64,000 nt of DNA from Pseudoalteromonas prydzensis (GCF_001661495.1 NZ_BDDT01000001.1:496001-560000); one strand, 5' to 3'. Positions 9,398-19,071 are shown, counted from the stretch's first letter. Translations and numbers: made by a program. Notes: generated from the letters alone by a model not told the origin.

Positions 9398-10705
9398 TTA
9401 TAACAATGCGGTGCGTAATGTTTCCGCGTGTAATTTTTCACGCTTGACATATTTGATCCATTGTTCAGCCAATCGCTGCGATTTCTTATGCTTTTCAGCT
9501 TGCTCAAACGCTAAGATAGAGGCATCAAAATTTTGTAAGCTGTACTGCGCCATACCTAAAGCAACGTACGCATTTGACTCAAAATCAAGTGAGCCTTTAT
9601 CAAGCGCCGTTCGGGCTGCATCAGCGGCATCTTCAAATTGCTCTAAGTTAACAAGTACTTCAGCCATACGTTGATCGTACTTACCGTGATCCGAAAGCTC
9701 TGCCGCTTTAGCAAAGTAAGTAACTGATTTATTATCTTCTTTGGCTTGGACCATGGCTTCTGCGATGAATGCGTAATTTTTCGCTGACTTTTCAGCAACG
9801 CCTGATTCAATCGCTTTACTCATCACTTCAGCCGCTTTAAACGCTAAGCCGTTGTATAAGTACACTTGGGCAAGTTGACGTAAATCTGATTTTGACGTTA
9901 AAAAGCCTTGCTGATAAGCCGCTTCTAGGATTGCTAGCTGTTGTTTTTCTTTGCCTGTTTCGCCATACATACCACCGAGTTGCACCCAGTATTCAGGCTT
10001 GTTATAAAGCTTTACCATACGCTCAAGTACAGCAACAACATTGTCAGTTTGATTAAGTGAGTAGTACATGGCGCGTTGCAGTACTAACCAGTTTTCTTTT
10101 GGTACCTTGCCTTCACTATCACTTTGGGCAATCGCTAAGTTAATATTATCAATGCCTTTTTGGTAATCTTTTAACTGATAATATGCCTGCGATTTAAGTA
10201 CATAATAGGCATCAGTTTTAGGCTTGGTATTAATTGCATCCCACTTAGCTAAGAAATCAATTACCTTATTGTAATCACTGTTTGCCATTGCTAATTGCGC
10301 TAAGCTAAACGTAGTGCTGACACGTAATGTTTCTGGAATACCTTCTTCTGCTATCACCTTTTCAAATGATGCAATTGCTTTAGGCAAATCATTTTCGTTG
10401 TAATAAATAAAGCCATAAAAATTATGCATCATGGCAATTTCATAGGAGTTCATGCTAGAAGAACGTTCTTTGATGCTATCAAGCGCCTCAAGTCCTGCTT
10501 TAGCGTCGCCATCATCGGCTAACTTTTGTGCACGGGCCAATTGGCTATACACTTTTTCGCGCAGGGCTGGCACCTTAGTGGTTTTTTGTTCTTGTGCGTA
10601 AACACTACCAAGCGTAACACCTGGCAACAAAGAGACTAAACTTGGCAGCGCAACACTAGTGCCAATCGCAAAAGTACACACTAATGCTGTTTTTAATAAT
10701 TTCAT
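9398..10705 (-). CDS. TPR-repeat periplasmic protein of the TonB operon
   Basis: A 435-residue protein with an N-terminal signal peptide (hydrophobic through about residue 25, mature part after Val-Tyr-Ala-Gln) and repeated 34-residue helical pairs, for example the Tyr-Asn-Glu-Asn-Asp-Leu-Pro-Lys-Ala stretch near residue 105 and Ala-Tyr-Val-Ala-Leu-Gly-Met-Ala near 378. It follows tonB by 18 bp. TPR proteins are frequent last members of TtpC-type TonB operons, where they are proposed to assist energy coupling or complex assembly. That role is inferred. Confidence 0.85.
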   Translation of the reverse strand: MKLLKTALVCTFAIGTSVALPSLVSLLPGVTLGSVYAQEQKTTKVPALREKVYSQLARAQKLADDGDAKAGLEALDSIKERSSSMNSYEIAMMHNFYGFIYYNENDLPKAIASFEKVIAEEGIPETLRVSTTFSLAQLAMANSDYNKVIDFLAKWDAINTKPKTDAYYVLKSQAYYQLKDYQKGIDNINLAIAQSDSEGKVPKENWLVLQRAMYYSLNQTDNVVAVLERMVKLYNKPEYWVQLGGMYGETGKEKQQLAILEAAYQQGFLTSKSDLRQLAQVYLYNGLAFKAAEVMSKAIESGVAEKSAKNYAFIAEAMVQAKEDNKSVTYFAKAAELSDHGKYDQRMAEVLVNLEQFEDAADAARTALDKGSLDFESNAYVALGMAQYSLQNFDASILAFEQAEKHKKSQRLAEQWIKYVKREKLHAETLRTALL

Positions 10706-10723
10706 AATCGCAATCCTCTGTTT

Positions 10724-11329
10724 CTAGCCGTTAATTTGGAAAGAAATTTTATTCTGTACACCCGCAACTTCGACAGCTTCGCCATCGATCACACGTGGTT
10801 TATATTTAAACTTAAGTGCCGCATCCATCGCCGCTTGGTCAAACAATGACTCTGGTTCTGCTTTAACTACCTTGGCATCACGAACTGTGCCTTGTTTAGT
10901 TACGGTGAATTCAACAATCACATAGCCTTCGATACCGCGTGATAATGCTCTACGCGGATAAACAGGTGCCACTTTCACAATCGGCAGGTACTCACCGTCA
11001 CTTGAATCAAGCGCTAACCCACCACTGAGACTAACATCTGCATCAACACTGGCACCAAAGTCAAAATTAGACGCCGATGCATTTGGATCACTGTTTTGCA
11101 TTTGCGGTGATTCCATAGGCGGTGGCGGCTCTTTTGGTGTTGGTGGTTTTTGTGGTTTACGCTCTTTCTTTTGTACTGTTTCTTCTTTTTTCAGGCGTAC
11201 AAAATCAAGCACATTACCTTTAGCGGGCTCTGTCATTGCCCCTTCACCGCCGGTGATCAGCGCCTGCATGCCTAAAAACAGCATAAAGGTGACGACACCG
11301 GCTACAATTAATGCTACTAAATAACGCAT
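10724..11329 (-). CDS. tonB: Energy transducer TonB (TonB2 type)
   Basis: A 201-residue TonB anchored by an N-terminal membrane helix (about 3-25), with a proline/lysine-rich periplasmic spacer at about 55-75 (Pro-Lys-Glu-Pro-Pro-Pro-Pro) and a C-terminal TonB domain at about 120-200 (Tyr-Pro-Arg-Arg-Ala and Gly-Tyr-Val-Ile-Val-Glu-Phe). The short spacer is typical of TonB2-like proteins that act with TtpC. It passes proton-motive-force energy to outer membrane receptors. It lies 9 bp after exbD and before the TPR gene. Confidence 0.95.
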   Translation of the reverse strand: MRYLVALIVAGVVTFMLFLGMQALITGGEGAMTEPAKGNVLDFVRLKKEETVQKKERKPQKPPTPKEPPPPMESPQMQNSDPNASASNFDFGASVDADVSLSGGLALDSSDGEYLPIVKVAPVYPRRALSRGIEGYVIVEFTVTKQGTVRDAKVVKAEPESLFDQAAMDAALKFKYKPRVIDGEAVEVAGVQNKISFQING

Positions 11330-11338
11330 TGTTAACCC

Positions 11339-11749
11339 TTACGCTTCTTGAGCCGCAATAGACACATCAAACACACCAGCAGCGCGCGCAGCATCCATCA
11401 CTTTGATTAAGGTGTCAGTGGTGGCTTTTTTATCGGCTTGGATAACCACACTACCTTGTGGGTTTTCAGCTTTTAAACGCTCAATATTCGCCTGTACTGC
11501 ACGTACATCAATTTGACGTTTGTTGATCCAAATCTCACCTTTATCAGATATCGCTACTAAGATATTAGCGCGTTCTTTTTTAACCGCAGTTGCGGCTTCC
11601 GGGCGATTCACATCTATGCCTGCTTCTTTAACAAAAGAGGCAGTTACAATGAAGAAAATAAGCATAATGAAGACAACATCAAGCATAGGTGTCATGTTAA
11701 TTTCTTCTGCTTCATCTTCTTGAAAAAGGCTTCCTAATGGGGCTCTCAT
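11339..11749 (-). CDS. exbD: Biopolymer transport protein ExbD
   Basis: A single-pass inner membrane protein with the essential aspartate in Thr-Pro-Met-Leu-Asp-Val-Val-Phe at the start of its membrane helix, followed by a periplasmic domain. I set the start at 11749 (136 residues) because AGGAG lies just upstream of that ATG and the family begins with Met-Arg-Ala-Pro. The frame stays open to an ATG at 11782 with no comparable site. It forms the proton channel with ExbB and couples to TonB. Confidence 0.95.
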   Translation of the reverse strand: MRAPLGSLFQEDEAEEINMTPMLDVVFIMLIFFIVTASFVKEAGIDVNRPEAATAVKKERANILVAISDKGEIWINKRQIDVRAVQANIERLKAENPQGSVVIQADKKATTDTLIKVMDAARAAGVFDVSIAAQEA

Positions 11750-11799
11750 TTTATTCTCCTGATTGCATGTGGCTGTCGCCACATACTAAAATTGTTGTT

Positions 11800-12327
11800 T
11801 TAATGGTCTAAAACCATGCTATCTTCAAGTAGTGCAACTTCACGCTTCGCTTTACGCTGTAAGTAAGTTGAAGCAAATACGCCTGATAACGCACCGACCA
11901 TACCGGCCATAGTTGGAATCGTCGCTTTAGATACACCTGATGCCATTGAACGTGCACTGCCCGTTCCAGTAATTGCCATCACATCAAATACTTCTATCAT
12001 CCCTGTTACCGTACCGAGTAGACCAAGCAAAGGACATAAAGCAACCATCACATTGATCAACGCTAAATTGCTATTTAGCTTCATCCCAGCGCGAGAAATC
12101 GTCGCTTGGCGAATTTGCTCGGCATTCCAGCTATTACGCTCAGCTCGAGAAGTCCAACTACTTTTCACAGCATGTTTGTAACGACGAAAACCATTAAAGA
12201 AATAAATAAATCGCTCGAGTATCAATAACCACATCGCGAAGATTAACACTCCGATGACCAATAAAACTTGGCCACCAGTGTCGAGAAAATCACGGATAGC
12301 ATTGATTGAGTCAATCAATAGCACCAT
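11800..12327 (-). CDS. exbB: TonB-system proton channel protein ExbB
   Basis: A 175-residue MotA/TolQ/ExbB-family protein with three membrane helices: about 17-42, and a pair in the C-terminal half containing Leu-Gly-Leu-Leu-Gly-Thr-Val-Thr-Gly-Met and the final Ala-Gly-Met-Val-Gly-Ala-Leu. The compact size fits ExbB2 of TtpC-containing systems. The GGGAG ribosome site for this start lies within the last codons of ttpC, and the stop and start are nearly adjacent (3 bp gap), suggesting translational coupling. Confidence 0.94.
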   Translation of the reverse strand: MVLLIDSINAIRDFLDTGGQVLLVIGVLIFAMWLLILERFIYFFNGFRRYKHAVKSSWTSRAERNSWNAEQIRQATISRAGMKLNSNLALINVMVALCPLLGLLGTVTGMIEVFDVMAITGTGSARSMASGVSKATIPTMAGMVGALSGVFASTYLQRKAKREVALLEDSMVLDH

Positions 12328-12330
12328 GGG

Positions 12331-13698
12331 TTACGCTCCCTTTTCGCTTCGCTCAGCGATAATACCCGCGCTTTGCTCTTGTAAAATAAGCAGTAAGTTC
12401 TTTGAGCGTGTATTAAGTAAGGTGTATAAGAACACGGTAGGAATAGCCACAACCAGACCTAGAACCGTTGTTACAAGTGCTTGCGAAATACCACCAGCCA
12501 TCAATTTAGGGTCACCAGTACCAAACAGGGTAATTGCTTGGAAGGTATTGATCATACCGGTCACTGTACCCAGTAGACCTAGCAGCGGCGCGACTACCGA
12601 GATAATTTTGATAAGCGTTAAGTTACGAGTAATTTTTGGCATTTCACGCAAGATTGCTTCGCTTAACTTAAGTTCAAGGGTGTCATAAGCGACATCAGGG
12701 TATTGATCTTTAACTTTCATCACACGACCCAATGGGTTGTCATCACGCGGTACTGCGTCTTTAAGCTGACGACGGATTTTGCCACCCATCAACATCAGTG
12801 AAATAAAGCGCTCAATTGCGATAAGTAATGCCAGTAAGCCAACACCTAAAATCACGTAACCAACTGCACCACCTTGATGAACTTGCTCTGTTGTATCAGG
12901 AGCTTGAACTAATAAACCAAGAATTGAACCACCCGTTGGGTCAAGTGCAAATTGCACCGTACCTGAACTTGCCTGTTGTAAATCACTGGCTGTTGACGTG
13001 TAACGGCCAACCGGCTGACGAGTCAGTTCACTGATTGTGTTTGTCGTGGTGTTGTACTCAAGGTATTTACCTTGTGAAATTAGGTTAAACGCACCAACGC
13101 GAACTACTTCCTGCTTAGCTTTGTTACCGCCTTCAACAATAACATCGGTAGTAAAGCGTGATACTTTGCCTTGCTCAGTCATTTCACGTTGTAATTCAAA
13201 CCACACTTTCTCGATGTCTTCAATTGACGCAAGTTGTGATGTTGAACCCATTTTTTGCGCCAAATCATCCATAAATGCGCCGCGCCCAGGTAACTGTGCA
13301 GATACCACTGAGGTAGCAAATTTATTACTAGAGTCGCCTGCTACTTGTTGCAGCACACCAAACAACTCTTTTAATGAGCCCATGCGCTTAGATAATGTAT
13401 CAGTCAGGTTAGCCAGTTTGATCTCGTTTTCTTCAAATTGAGTCTCAAGACGTTCAGATTCACCCAGCATTTGATTACGTTTAGCTTGCGTGTCTTTTAA
13501 AGTCTGTACTTGCTCATTTTGACGCGCAGCAAATTCTTGCTCACGTTGTTTGTTTTGTGCAGATTGCGCTGATTTGCCTTGCTCAAGGGTTTTTAATAGT
13601 GAGTCTAAATCCATTGCATCTGCGGCAACGCTATTACCAACAAAGCCCAGTGTGGCGCTTAATAAAGCGATTTTGGTCATTTTTGTGAAAAGTTTCAT
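12331..13698 (-). CDS. ttpC: TtpC-like MotA/TolQ/ExbB protein with periplasmic coiled coil
   Basis: A 455-residue protein with a signal peptide (cleaved near residue 26), a long Gln/Glu-rich coiled coil (about 34-110), a globular periplasmic part, a membrane helix at about 276-300, and an ExbB-like C-terminal half with two more helices (Leu-Leu-Gly-Leu-Leu-Gly-Thr-Val-Thr-Gly-Met). This architecture matches TtpC, which is required for TonB2 function in Vibrio. It lies between DUF3450 and exbB, the order usual in marine gammaproteobacteria. The symbol is given by architecture and synteny. Confidence 0.88.
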   Translation of the reverse strand: MKLFTKMTKIALLSATLGFVGNSVAADAMDLDSLLKTLEQGKSAQSAQNKQREQEFAARQNEQVQTLKDTQAKRNQMLGESERLETQFEENEIKLANLTDTLSKRMGSLKELFGVLQQVAGDSSNKFATSVVSAQLPGRGAFMDDLAQKMGSTSQLASIEDIEKVWFELQREMTEQGKVSRFTTDVIVEGGNKAKQEVVRVGAFNLISQGKYLEYNTTTNTISELTRQPVGRYTSTASDLQQASSGTVQFALDPTGGSILGLLVQAPDTTEQVHQGGAVGYVILGVGLLALLIAIERFISLMLMGGKIRRQLKDAVPRDDNPLGRVMKVKDQYPDVAYDTLELKLSEAILREMPKITRNLTLIKIISVVAPLLGLLGTVTGMINTFQAITLFGTGDPKLMAGGISQALVTTVLGLVVAIPTVFLYTLLNTRSKNLLLILQEQSAGIIAERSEKGA

Positions 13699-13707
13699 TT
13701 TAACCTC

Positions 13708-14460
13708 TTATTCCGCAGCGTGTACTGGCAGTGTTAACATATCTGGGGCAAGTTGCTTACGTGCAATACGTAAACCTTTACTAATTTGGCTGATTGTTGA
13801 GTCATCAAGGGCAACAAACTGTTTGCTAGTTGCATCCCATGTGCCTGCTTTTTTACCATCACGAGTAAGGTAAATTAGCTCTAAACGACCAATGCGTAAA
13901 AAGTCTACTTCACGCTCTTTACCATCAACGTCTAATAACGCGGTATACGCTTCGATAGTGCGGCCATAATCAACTTCAACTTGATAGGCTTCTAATACAC
14001 GGCGGAATTTTTCACTGGAATTAATGTCAGCACGATTCATCATGTCTTTTAAAGAGGCGATACGCTTTTCACGCTCGTCAGTTAAAAATGGCACATCAAG
14101 CGCAACGAATTGTTCAAGGCCTGTGATCATGCGTAGCATTAAAGGTGTAATTTGACGTTCAATAATAGAAACCTGATCCATTGATTGGTTAATAGCTTCC
14201 ATTTCACTTATTTGATTACTAAGCTGTTTGCTCAGTTGCGCGTTATATACAGTTAAACCATCAATTTCTTTATTGAGAGTTTTAAACTGCTGTAAACGCC
14301 CTTGCATTGAATCTGCAATCTTGTCTATTTTTGTTTGTGATTGCGCAGCTGATTGATTAATTTCACTGCTTTTATCGATAACCTTATTTAGATCATTTGC
14401 TTGTACAGTCGCACTCATGGCTACAATACTAGCTAATATCAATGGTTTAACGCCTTTCAT
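13708..14460 (-). CDS. DUF3450 periplasmic coiled-coil protein, first gene of the TonB operon
   Basis: About 250 residues with a signal peptide ending near Val-Gln-Ala and a predominantly coiled-coil N-terminal half, then a domain with Leu-Arg-Ile-Gly-Arg-Leu-Glu-Leu-Ile-Tyr. It matches DUF3450, commonly found upstream of ttpC. The start at 14460 is preferred to an in-frame ATG at 14469 because AAAGG lies eight bases before it. It opens a six-gene operon (DUF3450, ttpC, exbB, exbD, tonB, TPR) with gaps of 3-50 bp. Its biochemical role is not established. Confidence 0.88.
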   Translation of the reverse strand: MKGVKPLILASIVAMSATVQANDLNKVIDKSSEINQSAAQSQTKIDKIADSMQGRLQQFKTLNKEIDGLTVYNAQLSKQLSNQISEMEAINQSMDQVSIIERQITPLMLRMITGLEQFVALDVPFLTDEREKRIASLKDMMNRADINSSEKFRRVLEAYQVEVDYGRTIEAYTALLDVDGKEREVDFLRIGRLELIYLTRDGKKAGTWDATSKQFVALDDSTISQISKGLRIARKQLAPDMLTLPVHAAE

Positions 14461-14675
14461 CGCATACACCTTTACTCGTTAAATTAGCGGATTTGCTAGT
14501 TGCTTAATATCAATGAACGAGATTCTATAGATGAAAAATGACAAAGGTGTTGCGCTAAAAAGTCTGTTTTATGACAAAGGCAATAAATAACACCAATTGC
14601 AAAGCATAAGGCAGTGTTAGCTAGGTAAGTTGGCAGAGCTGAAAGTACTATCTGATAAGGTGATCAGGGGGATTT

Positions 14676-15296
14676 TTACAAGGCAAGTACACTACGAATG
14701 CGAGCTATAACCTGATCCGCATCAGTATAATTAACAGCAATAGCATAATACTGCTGGTTATGTAGCAACACTAATGAGGGAAAGCCTTGCACCGGGAGCT
14801 GTTGCACATACATCAGCTCTTGTTGAAATAACTGTTCAAGTTGTGCACTTTGCAACAAGCTTAAAAATGCGCTGCTGTCTATATCCAGTTGCTGCGCAAA
14901 ACGTACCAGCGTACTTATATCGGAAGGATTTTGTGCCTGCAAGTAATAGCCCTTTTGAATGGCTTCAAACATTGCTTGTTCTTTATTATATTGTCGCGCG
15001 GCGATCACCGCCCTACAAGCAGGGTATGTGCTGCGACGAGGCTGGCAATGAGTCCAAAAATCAAAATTAAAATCAGCCCCTGTTTCAGCGGCAATACGCC
15101 GCCAAGTTTGCTGTAAAAAGAGTTGCATATCTTCCGGCATTAGCTGATCTGAATCAGCGGCAAGCCCACCAACTTTATAAATGATCTCAAGCTCATCAGC
15201 AAACGCCGCTTGAATTTTTTGCCAACATGCTTTAAAGCCCCAACACCAGCTACACATCGGATCATAAACATAGATAAGCTGAGTGTTATTATTCAT
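14676..15296 (-). CDS. Cytoplasmic DsbA-family thioredoxin-like protein
   Basis: A 206-residue thioredoxin-fold protein with the active-site pair Cys15-Ser-Trp-Cys18 and a cis-proline-type loop near residue 163 (Gln-Gly-Phe-Pro-Ser-Leu). There is no signal peptide, so unlike classical DsbA it should act in the cytoplasm. Related proteins are annotated as DsbA-family/protein-disulfide isomerases; a glutathione-dependent or FrnE-like role is possible. It is monocistronic. Family call is firm, reaction uncertain. Confidence 0.85.
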   Translation of the reverse strand: MNNNTQLIYVYDPMCSWCWGFKACWQKIQAAFADELEIIYKVGGLAADSDQLMPEDMQLFLQQTWRRIAAETGADFNFDFWTHCQPRRSTYPACRAVIAARQYNKEQAMFEAIQKGYYLQAQNPSDISTLVRFAQQLDIDSSAFLSLLQSAQLEQLFQQELMYVQQLPVQGFPSLVLLHNQQYYAIAVNYTDADQVIARIRSVLAL

Positions 15297-15367
15297 TTAT
15301 TCACCTATTAGTCATTACTCAAAACAGCGTATACTAGCCCTTTCATTAGGCGTAATATAAGTATTTG

Positions 15368-15387
15368 ATGGCCAAAATCATGGCCAT
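15368..15387 (-). terminator. Weak hairpin after the second chemoreceptor
   Basis: ATGGCCA pairs with TGGCCAT around a six-base loop 10 nt beyond the chemoreceptor stop. There is no good U-tract, so terminator function is uncertain. Confidence 0.4.
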
Positions 15388-15396
15388 AGTTATCAT

Positions 15397-17286
15397 TTAT
15401 ACTTTAAAGCGTAATACCATTTTCTCAAGCTCATCAAATTGCTGTTTTAAGCGCGTACATTCTGCCAAGGTATTGTTTAAGTTTAGCTGACCTTGTTGTG
15501 ATAACTCACTAATTGTATGAATATCGTTATCTAATGATTGAATAACCTCATTCTGCTCTGTCGTTGCATTGGCAACACCATGATTTACGTCATCAATGGC
15601 TTTAATTGCCGTTGTTACTGCCGCCATTTTATCGCCAGCGACATGTGCTTGTTTTACGCTATTGTCGCTTTCTACTAAACTGTCTTTCATCACCTTAACA
15701 GCACTGGCAGAGCCCTGTTGTAATTGACTGACTGTGTTTTCAATCTCTTGTGTTGATTGTTGAGTACGATGAGCCAGTTGCCTTACTTCATCTGCAACGA
15801 CGGCAAACCCGCGCCCAGCTTCTCCCGCACGTGCAGCTTCAATTGCCGCATTTAGTGCAAGTAAATTAGTTTGTTCACTCACTCCTTTGATCACCTCAAG
15901 TACCTGACCAATACTTGCCGAGTGCTCAGCTACATGACTAATAATATCCTGTGCTTGGCGCATATTTTTAGACAGCACACCGATGGCATTGATATTATCG
16001 TTTAACGAGCCTTGGCTTTGCTCCGACTGCGTGTTTGCATCGGTTGCAAGCGCAGATGCATGGCTCGCGCTGCTGGAAATTTCCACTGCACTGGATGACA
16101 ATTGATTTATGGCGGTAGCAACGCTGTCTGTACGTTTAGTTTGATCGCTGTACATACTTAATGTTGATTGAGTTTGCTCAACTAAACTTTCCACTGAACG
16201 CTCTAGTTCCACAGTAGTGGTTTTAACCTGGTCGATAGAGGTGTGAATTTTATCTATAAACGCATTAAAATAGCGTGATAGCTCACCAAATTCGTCATCA
16301 TTTTCAATGTCTAAACGACGAGTTAAGTCCCCTTCACCTTGCGCAATGTCTTTAATTGCGTCGTTTAAACGATGCATAGGACGCATTAAGTAACGTAGTG
16401 AATATTGCATCATGAAAATAGTCGCAACAATCCCCAGCAGCATGTAAATTGCTGCCATGTTTCGAAATGAAGCAACCGATGAAAACGCAATATCCTTGTT
16501 GATCACTACACCTAAGTACCAATCAACATTCTCAATACCTTTAATACGCGTGAATGAGACTAAATGGTCATCGTTGTTAAATTCAAGCTCAACGAACTCA
16601 GGATTTAATGGCAAACTTTTACCAAACAAACTCGCCATGTTCTTATCATTAAAATCTGTATTAGGGTGACTTAAGATACGGTCATTACTGTCGAGTAAAA
16701 ATCCATAACCAAACCCTAAAAAATCAATCTCATTGACTATTTTAGTGATTGTTTCCATATCAATATCAGCCCCCGCAACACCACTAAAGCTACCGTTATT
16801 TAAAATCGGCGCGACCGCAGAGATGGTTAATTCATTGGTGGTTACATCAATGTAAGGGGTGGTAAAAGCTGTGGTGGTTTTGTTTTCAACTAATTTATAC
16901 CAAGGCCGGGTTGTTGCATCGTAATCAGCAGGTAGCACCACAGTTTGGTCATTAAGTACAAATGTTCCATCAGGCTTGCCTATGTAGGTATTTTTAAACT
17001 CGCCCGCCATTTCTGCCGTGTTTAGCTGGCTGAGCGTTAAAACCTTAGTATCATTTTGTTGATGGGTTTTCGCCACCGACTTCACTATGGCGAGTTTATT
17101 GTTGAGCCAATTAGCAATATTTTGAGAAACTGATTGCGAACTTTCTTGTAATACCAAAGACAGTTGCTGCTGTGTTTGTGTGCGCATTGAAATAAAGTTA
17201 TTGACTGTAAATAACCCGAGCACCAACACAAGTACAACTGACGCAGCAATAGTTACCTTAGTGGTAAATTTAAGCGAGCTTTGCAT
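15397..17286 (-). CDS. Methyl-accepting chemotaxis protein with dCache sensor
   Basis: A 629-residue chemoreceptor. TM1 is at about 10-30, a periplasmic dCache-like region follows (with Thr-Arg-Pro-Trp-Tyr near residue 125), TM2 is at about 275-300, then HAMP and the signalling domain with its conserved tip at about 465-509. AGG lies six bases before the ATG. It resembles the chemoreceptor at 1070-3028 in plan but is not a recent copy. The ligand is unknown. The 319 bp upstream (17287-17605) holds its promoter and a separate rightward promoter/operator. Confidence 0.93.
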   Translation of the reverse strand: MQSSLKFTTKVTIAASVVLVLVLGLFTVNNFISMRTQTQQQLSLVLQESSQSVSQNIANWLNNKLAIVKSVAKTHQQNDTKVLTLSQLNTAEMAGEFKNTYIGKPDGTFVLNDQTVVLPADYDATTRPWYKLVENKTTTAFTTPYIDVTTNELTISAVAPILNNGSFSGVAGADIDMETITKIVNEIDFLGFGYGFLLDSNDRILSHPNTDFNDKNMASLFGKSLPLNPEFVELEFNNDDHLVSFTRIKGIENVDWYLGVVINKDIAFSSVASFRNMAAIYMLLGIVATIFMMQYSLRYLMRPMHRLNDAIKDIAQGEGDLTRRLDIENDDEFGELSRYFNAFIDKIHTSIDQVKTTTVELERSVESLVEQTQSTLSMYSDQTKRTDSVATAINQLSSSAVEISSSASHASALATDANTQSEQSQGSLNDNINAIGVLSKNMRQAQDIISHVAEHSASIGQVLEVIKGVSEQTNLLALNAAIEAARAGEAGRGFAVVADEVRQLAHRTQQSTQEIENTVSQLQQGSASAVKVMKDSLVESDNSVKQAHVAGDKMAAVTTAIKAIDDVNHGVANATTEQNEVIQSLDNDIHTISELSQQGQLNLNNTLAECTRLKQQFDELEKMVLRFKV

Positions 17287-17529
17287 GACATACCTATTTT
17301 TTTATTATTGTTAGCAAGTTACTTTTAGCAAAAATAAGGCTCTTTGTCTTATTTATTCGGTAATAGTCGCTATATTACGGACAAAAACACGACAAAAGCA
17401 TGATAAATCCTGCAAAACTGAATAATATACACGCGACTGATCAGTGCAGGTTAATCTGCAAAATGTGTCTTTATGATCATCAAAAACAAAAATCAATTTA
17501 AAACCTTATCGCACAAAACTGTGACAAAC

Positions 17530-17554
17530 TGGATCGTTCCATCAGGTTTATAAT
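17530..17554 (+). promoter_or_regulatory. LacI-like operator with rightward -10 box
   Basis: TGGATCGTTCCA at 17530-17541 is a near-perfect palindrome of the LacI-family type with a central CG. A consensus -10 (TATAAT) follows at 17549-17554. The identical 12-mer occurs at 19060-19071 upstream of the sugar transporter. No convincing gene follows this rightward promoter, so it may be a relic. Confidence 0.5.
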
Positions 17555-17662
17555 ATCGCGCTATTGAATACGTATTCAGAAGCAAATAGCTAAATTACTG
17601 TATTTATGAAAAATCAGGAAATAACTTTAAACTCTGGGGAATTGTTGGCGGGAAGTGAAACA

Positions 17663-17698
17663 GCAAAACGCATTAACAGTATCGTAAATGCGTTTTGC
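17663..17698. other. Perfect 12-bp inverted repeat past the end of the sugar transporter
   Basis: GCAAAACGCATT and AATGCGTTTTGC are perfect inverted copies separated by 12 nt. The element lies 19-54 nt beyond the leftward transporter stop. It may protect or terminate that transcript, though no U-run follows in either direction. Confidence 0.6.
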
Positions 17699-17716
17699 AA
17701 TAGAACTGACAGTCAA

Positions 17717-18988
17717 TTAATTTACTATTTGTTGCCACTTATTAGTAAGCTTGACAACATTCAGCCCATACCACGCGATAAAAATATAACACAATGCTGG
17801 CACGATAAAGCTGATTTGAATATTTACAACATCCGCAACCACGCCTTGAACTAACGGTATTAATGCTCCACCCACTATAGCTAAACACAACCAACCAGAG
17901 CCTTTACTCGTCAATGATCCTAATCCTTGGATTGCCACTGAGAAGATCGTAGGGAATAATATTGAATTAAATAAACCAATAGATAGCACCGCATACAATG
18001 CAATATTACCTTGGGTGAAAATAGTCACTAGCAGTAAAACAATGACCGCAATCGCGTTAAATGCAATGGCTTTTGAAGGGGCTATTTTTTGCAACAAGGC
18101 TGAACCGATAAACCGCCCTACCATTGCGCCGCCCCAATAATAAGCAATTAAAGCAGCGGCTGCATGCTCTTCTAAACCGGCGATATGGGCTTCTCCAAAA
18201 AAGTTAACTAAAAAACTACCTATGGCCACTTCGCCACCTACATAACAAAAAATTCCCACAACCCCCATCACTAAATGTGGTGCTTGGGTTAATGAGTGCC
18301 CTTTTGCTTTACAATCAAGTTCTTCTTTATGTGATTTAATTTCCGGTAATTTTAAAAAGGCGAAAACCACTGCAATGGTTAATAACGCAGCGGCTAAAAT
18401 TAAATACGGAACCTTCACGGAATCAGCTGTGGCTGCGGTGGCTGTAAGCGAGCCCGCTGCGCCAAAAAATAAAATCCCCCCAACGTATGGACCAACTGTT
18501 GTGCCTAATGAATTAAGCGCTTGAGCTAGATTTAAACGTGAGGACGCTGTTTTTTCAGGACCAAGGGCGGCAACATAGGGATTAGCAGAGACTTGTAAAA
18601 CGGTAATACCACCAGCAAGTACAAATAAAGCAGTTAAAAACAACCAATATTCATGCACAACAACCGCAGGGTAAAACAACATACAACCGATAGAAGCAAC
18701 GATAAGACCGCTCAGTACCCCATTTTTATAACCAAATTTATTCACTAATATGCCAGCAGGAAGTGACACTATAAAGTAAGCCCCAAAGAAGCAAAACTGT
18801 ACTAGCATCGCCTCTGTATAACTTAACTCAAATACCCCTTTTAAGCGTGGGATCAGCACATCATTTAAAACGGTAATAAATCCCCATAGGAAAAACAGGG
18901 TCGTCATTGCAGTTAAAGGTAACAGGTAATTTTTATTTTGCTGCGACTGTTCGGTGACAAAGCTTTTATTTATATTTATTTCACTCAC
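17717..18988 (-). CDS. FucP/GluP-type sugar MFS transporter
   Basis: A 423-residue inner membrane transporter with about 12 helices and features of the FucP/glucose-galactose family: Phe-Phe-Leu-Trp-Gly-Phe near residue 33 and Gln-Val-Ser-Ala-Asn-Pro-Tyr-Val near 132. It should import a hexose with protons. A LacI-like operator lies 72-83 bp upstream. No sugar catabolic gene or LacI regulator is adjacent, so control is presumably by a regulator encoded elsewhere. The exact sugar is not determinable. Confidence 0.88.
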   Translation of the reverse strand: MSEININKSFVTEQSQQNKNYLLPLTAMTTLFFLWGFITVLNDVLIPRLKGVFELSYTEAMLVQFCFFGAYFIVSLPAGILVNKFGYKNGVLSGLIVASIGCMLFYPAVVVHEYWLFLTALFVLAGGITVLQVSANPYVAALGPEKTASSRLNLAQALNSLGTTVGPYVGGILFFGAAGSLTATAATADSVKVPYLILAAALLTIAVVFAFLKLPEIKSHKEELDCKAKGHSLTQAPHLVMGVVGIFCYVGGEVAIGSFLVNFFGEAHIAGLEEHAAAALIAYYWGGAMVGRFIGSALLQKIAPSKAIAFNAIAVIVLLLVTIFTQGNIALYAVLSIGLFNSILFPTIFSVAIQGLGSLTSKGSGWLCLAIVGGALIPLVQGVVADVVNIQISFIVPALCYIFIAWYGLNVVKLTNKWQQIVN

Positions 18989-19059
18989 GTGATTTTCACT
19001 CCATTAACAAGTTGCAATTGATTTTACACAGTCTAAAAAGAAGATCACATATTATTACT

Positions 19060-19071
19060 TGGATCGTTCCA
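19060..19071 (-). promoter_or_regulatory. LacI-like operator upstream of the sugar transporter
   Basis: TGGATCGTTCCA (TGGAACGATCCA on the coding strand) is followed, in the direction of transcription, by a TAATAAT -10-like box within a few bases, so a bound repressor would cover the promoter spacer. The same 12-mer is found at 17530. Confidence 0.5.

Noticed and set aside
17606..17854. Rightward 82-codon ORF behind the orphan LacI-like promoter
   Set aside because: More than half of it is antisense to the 3' end of the sugar transporter, it has no ribosome site, and the 12-bp hairpin lies inside it. No family resemblance.
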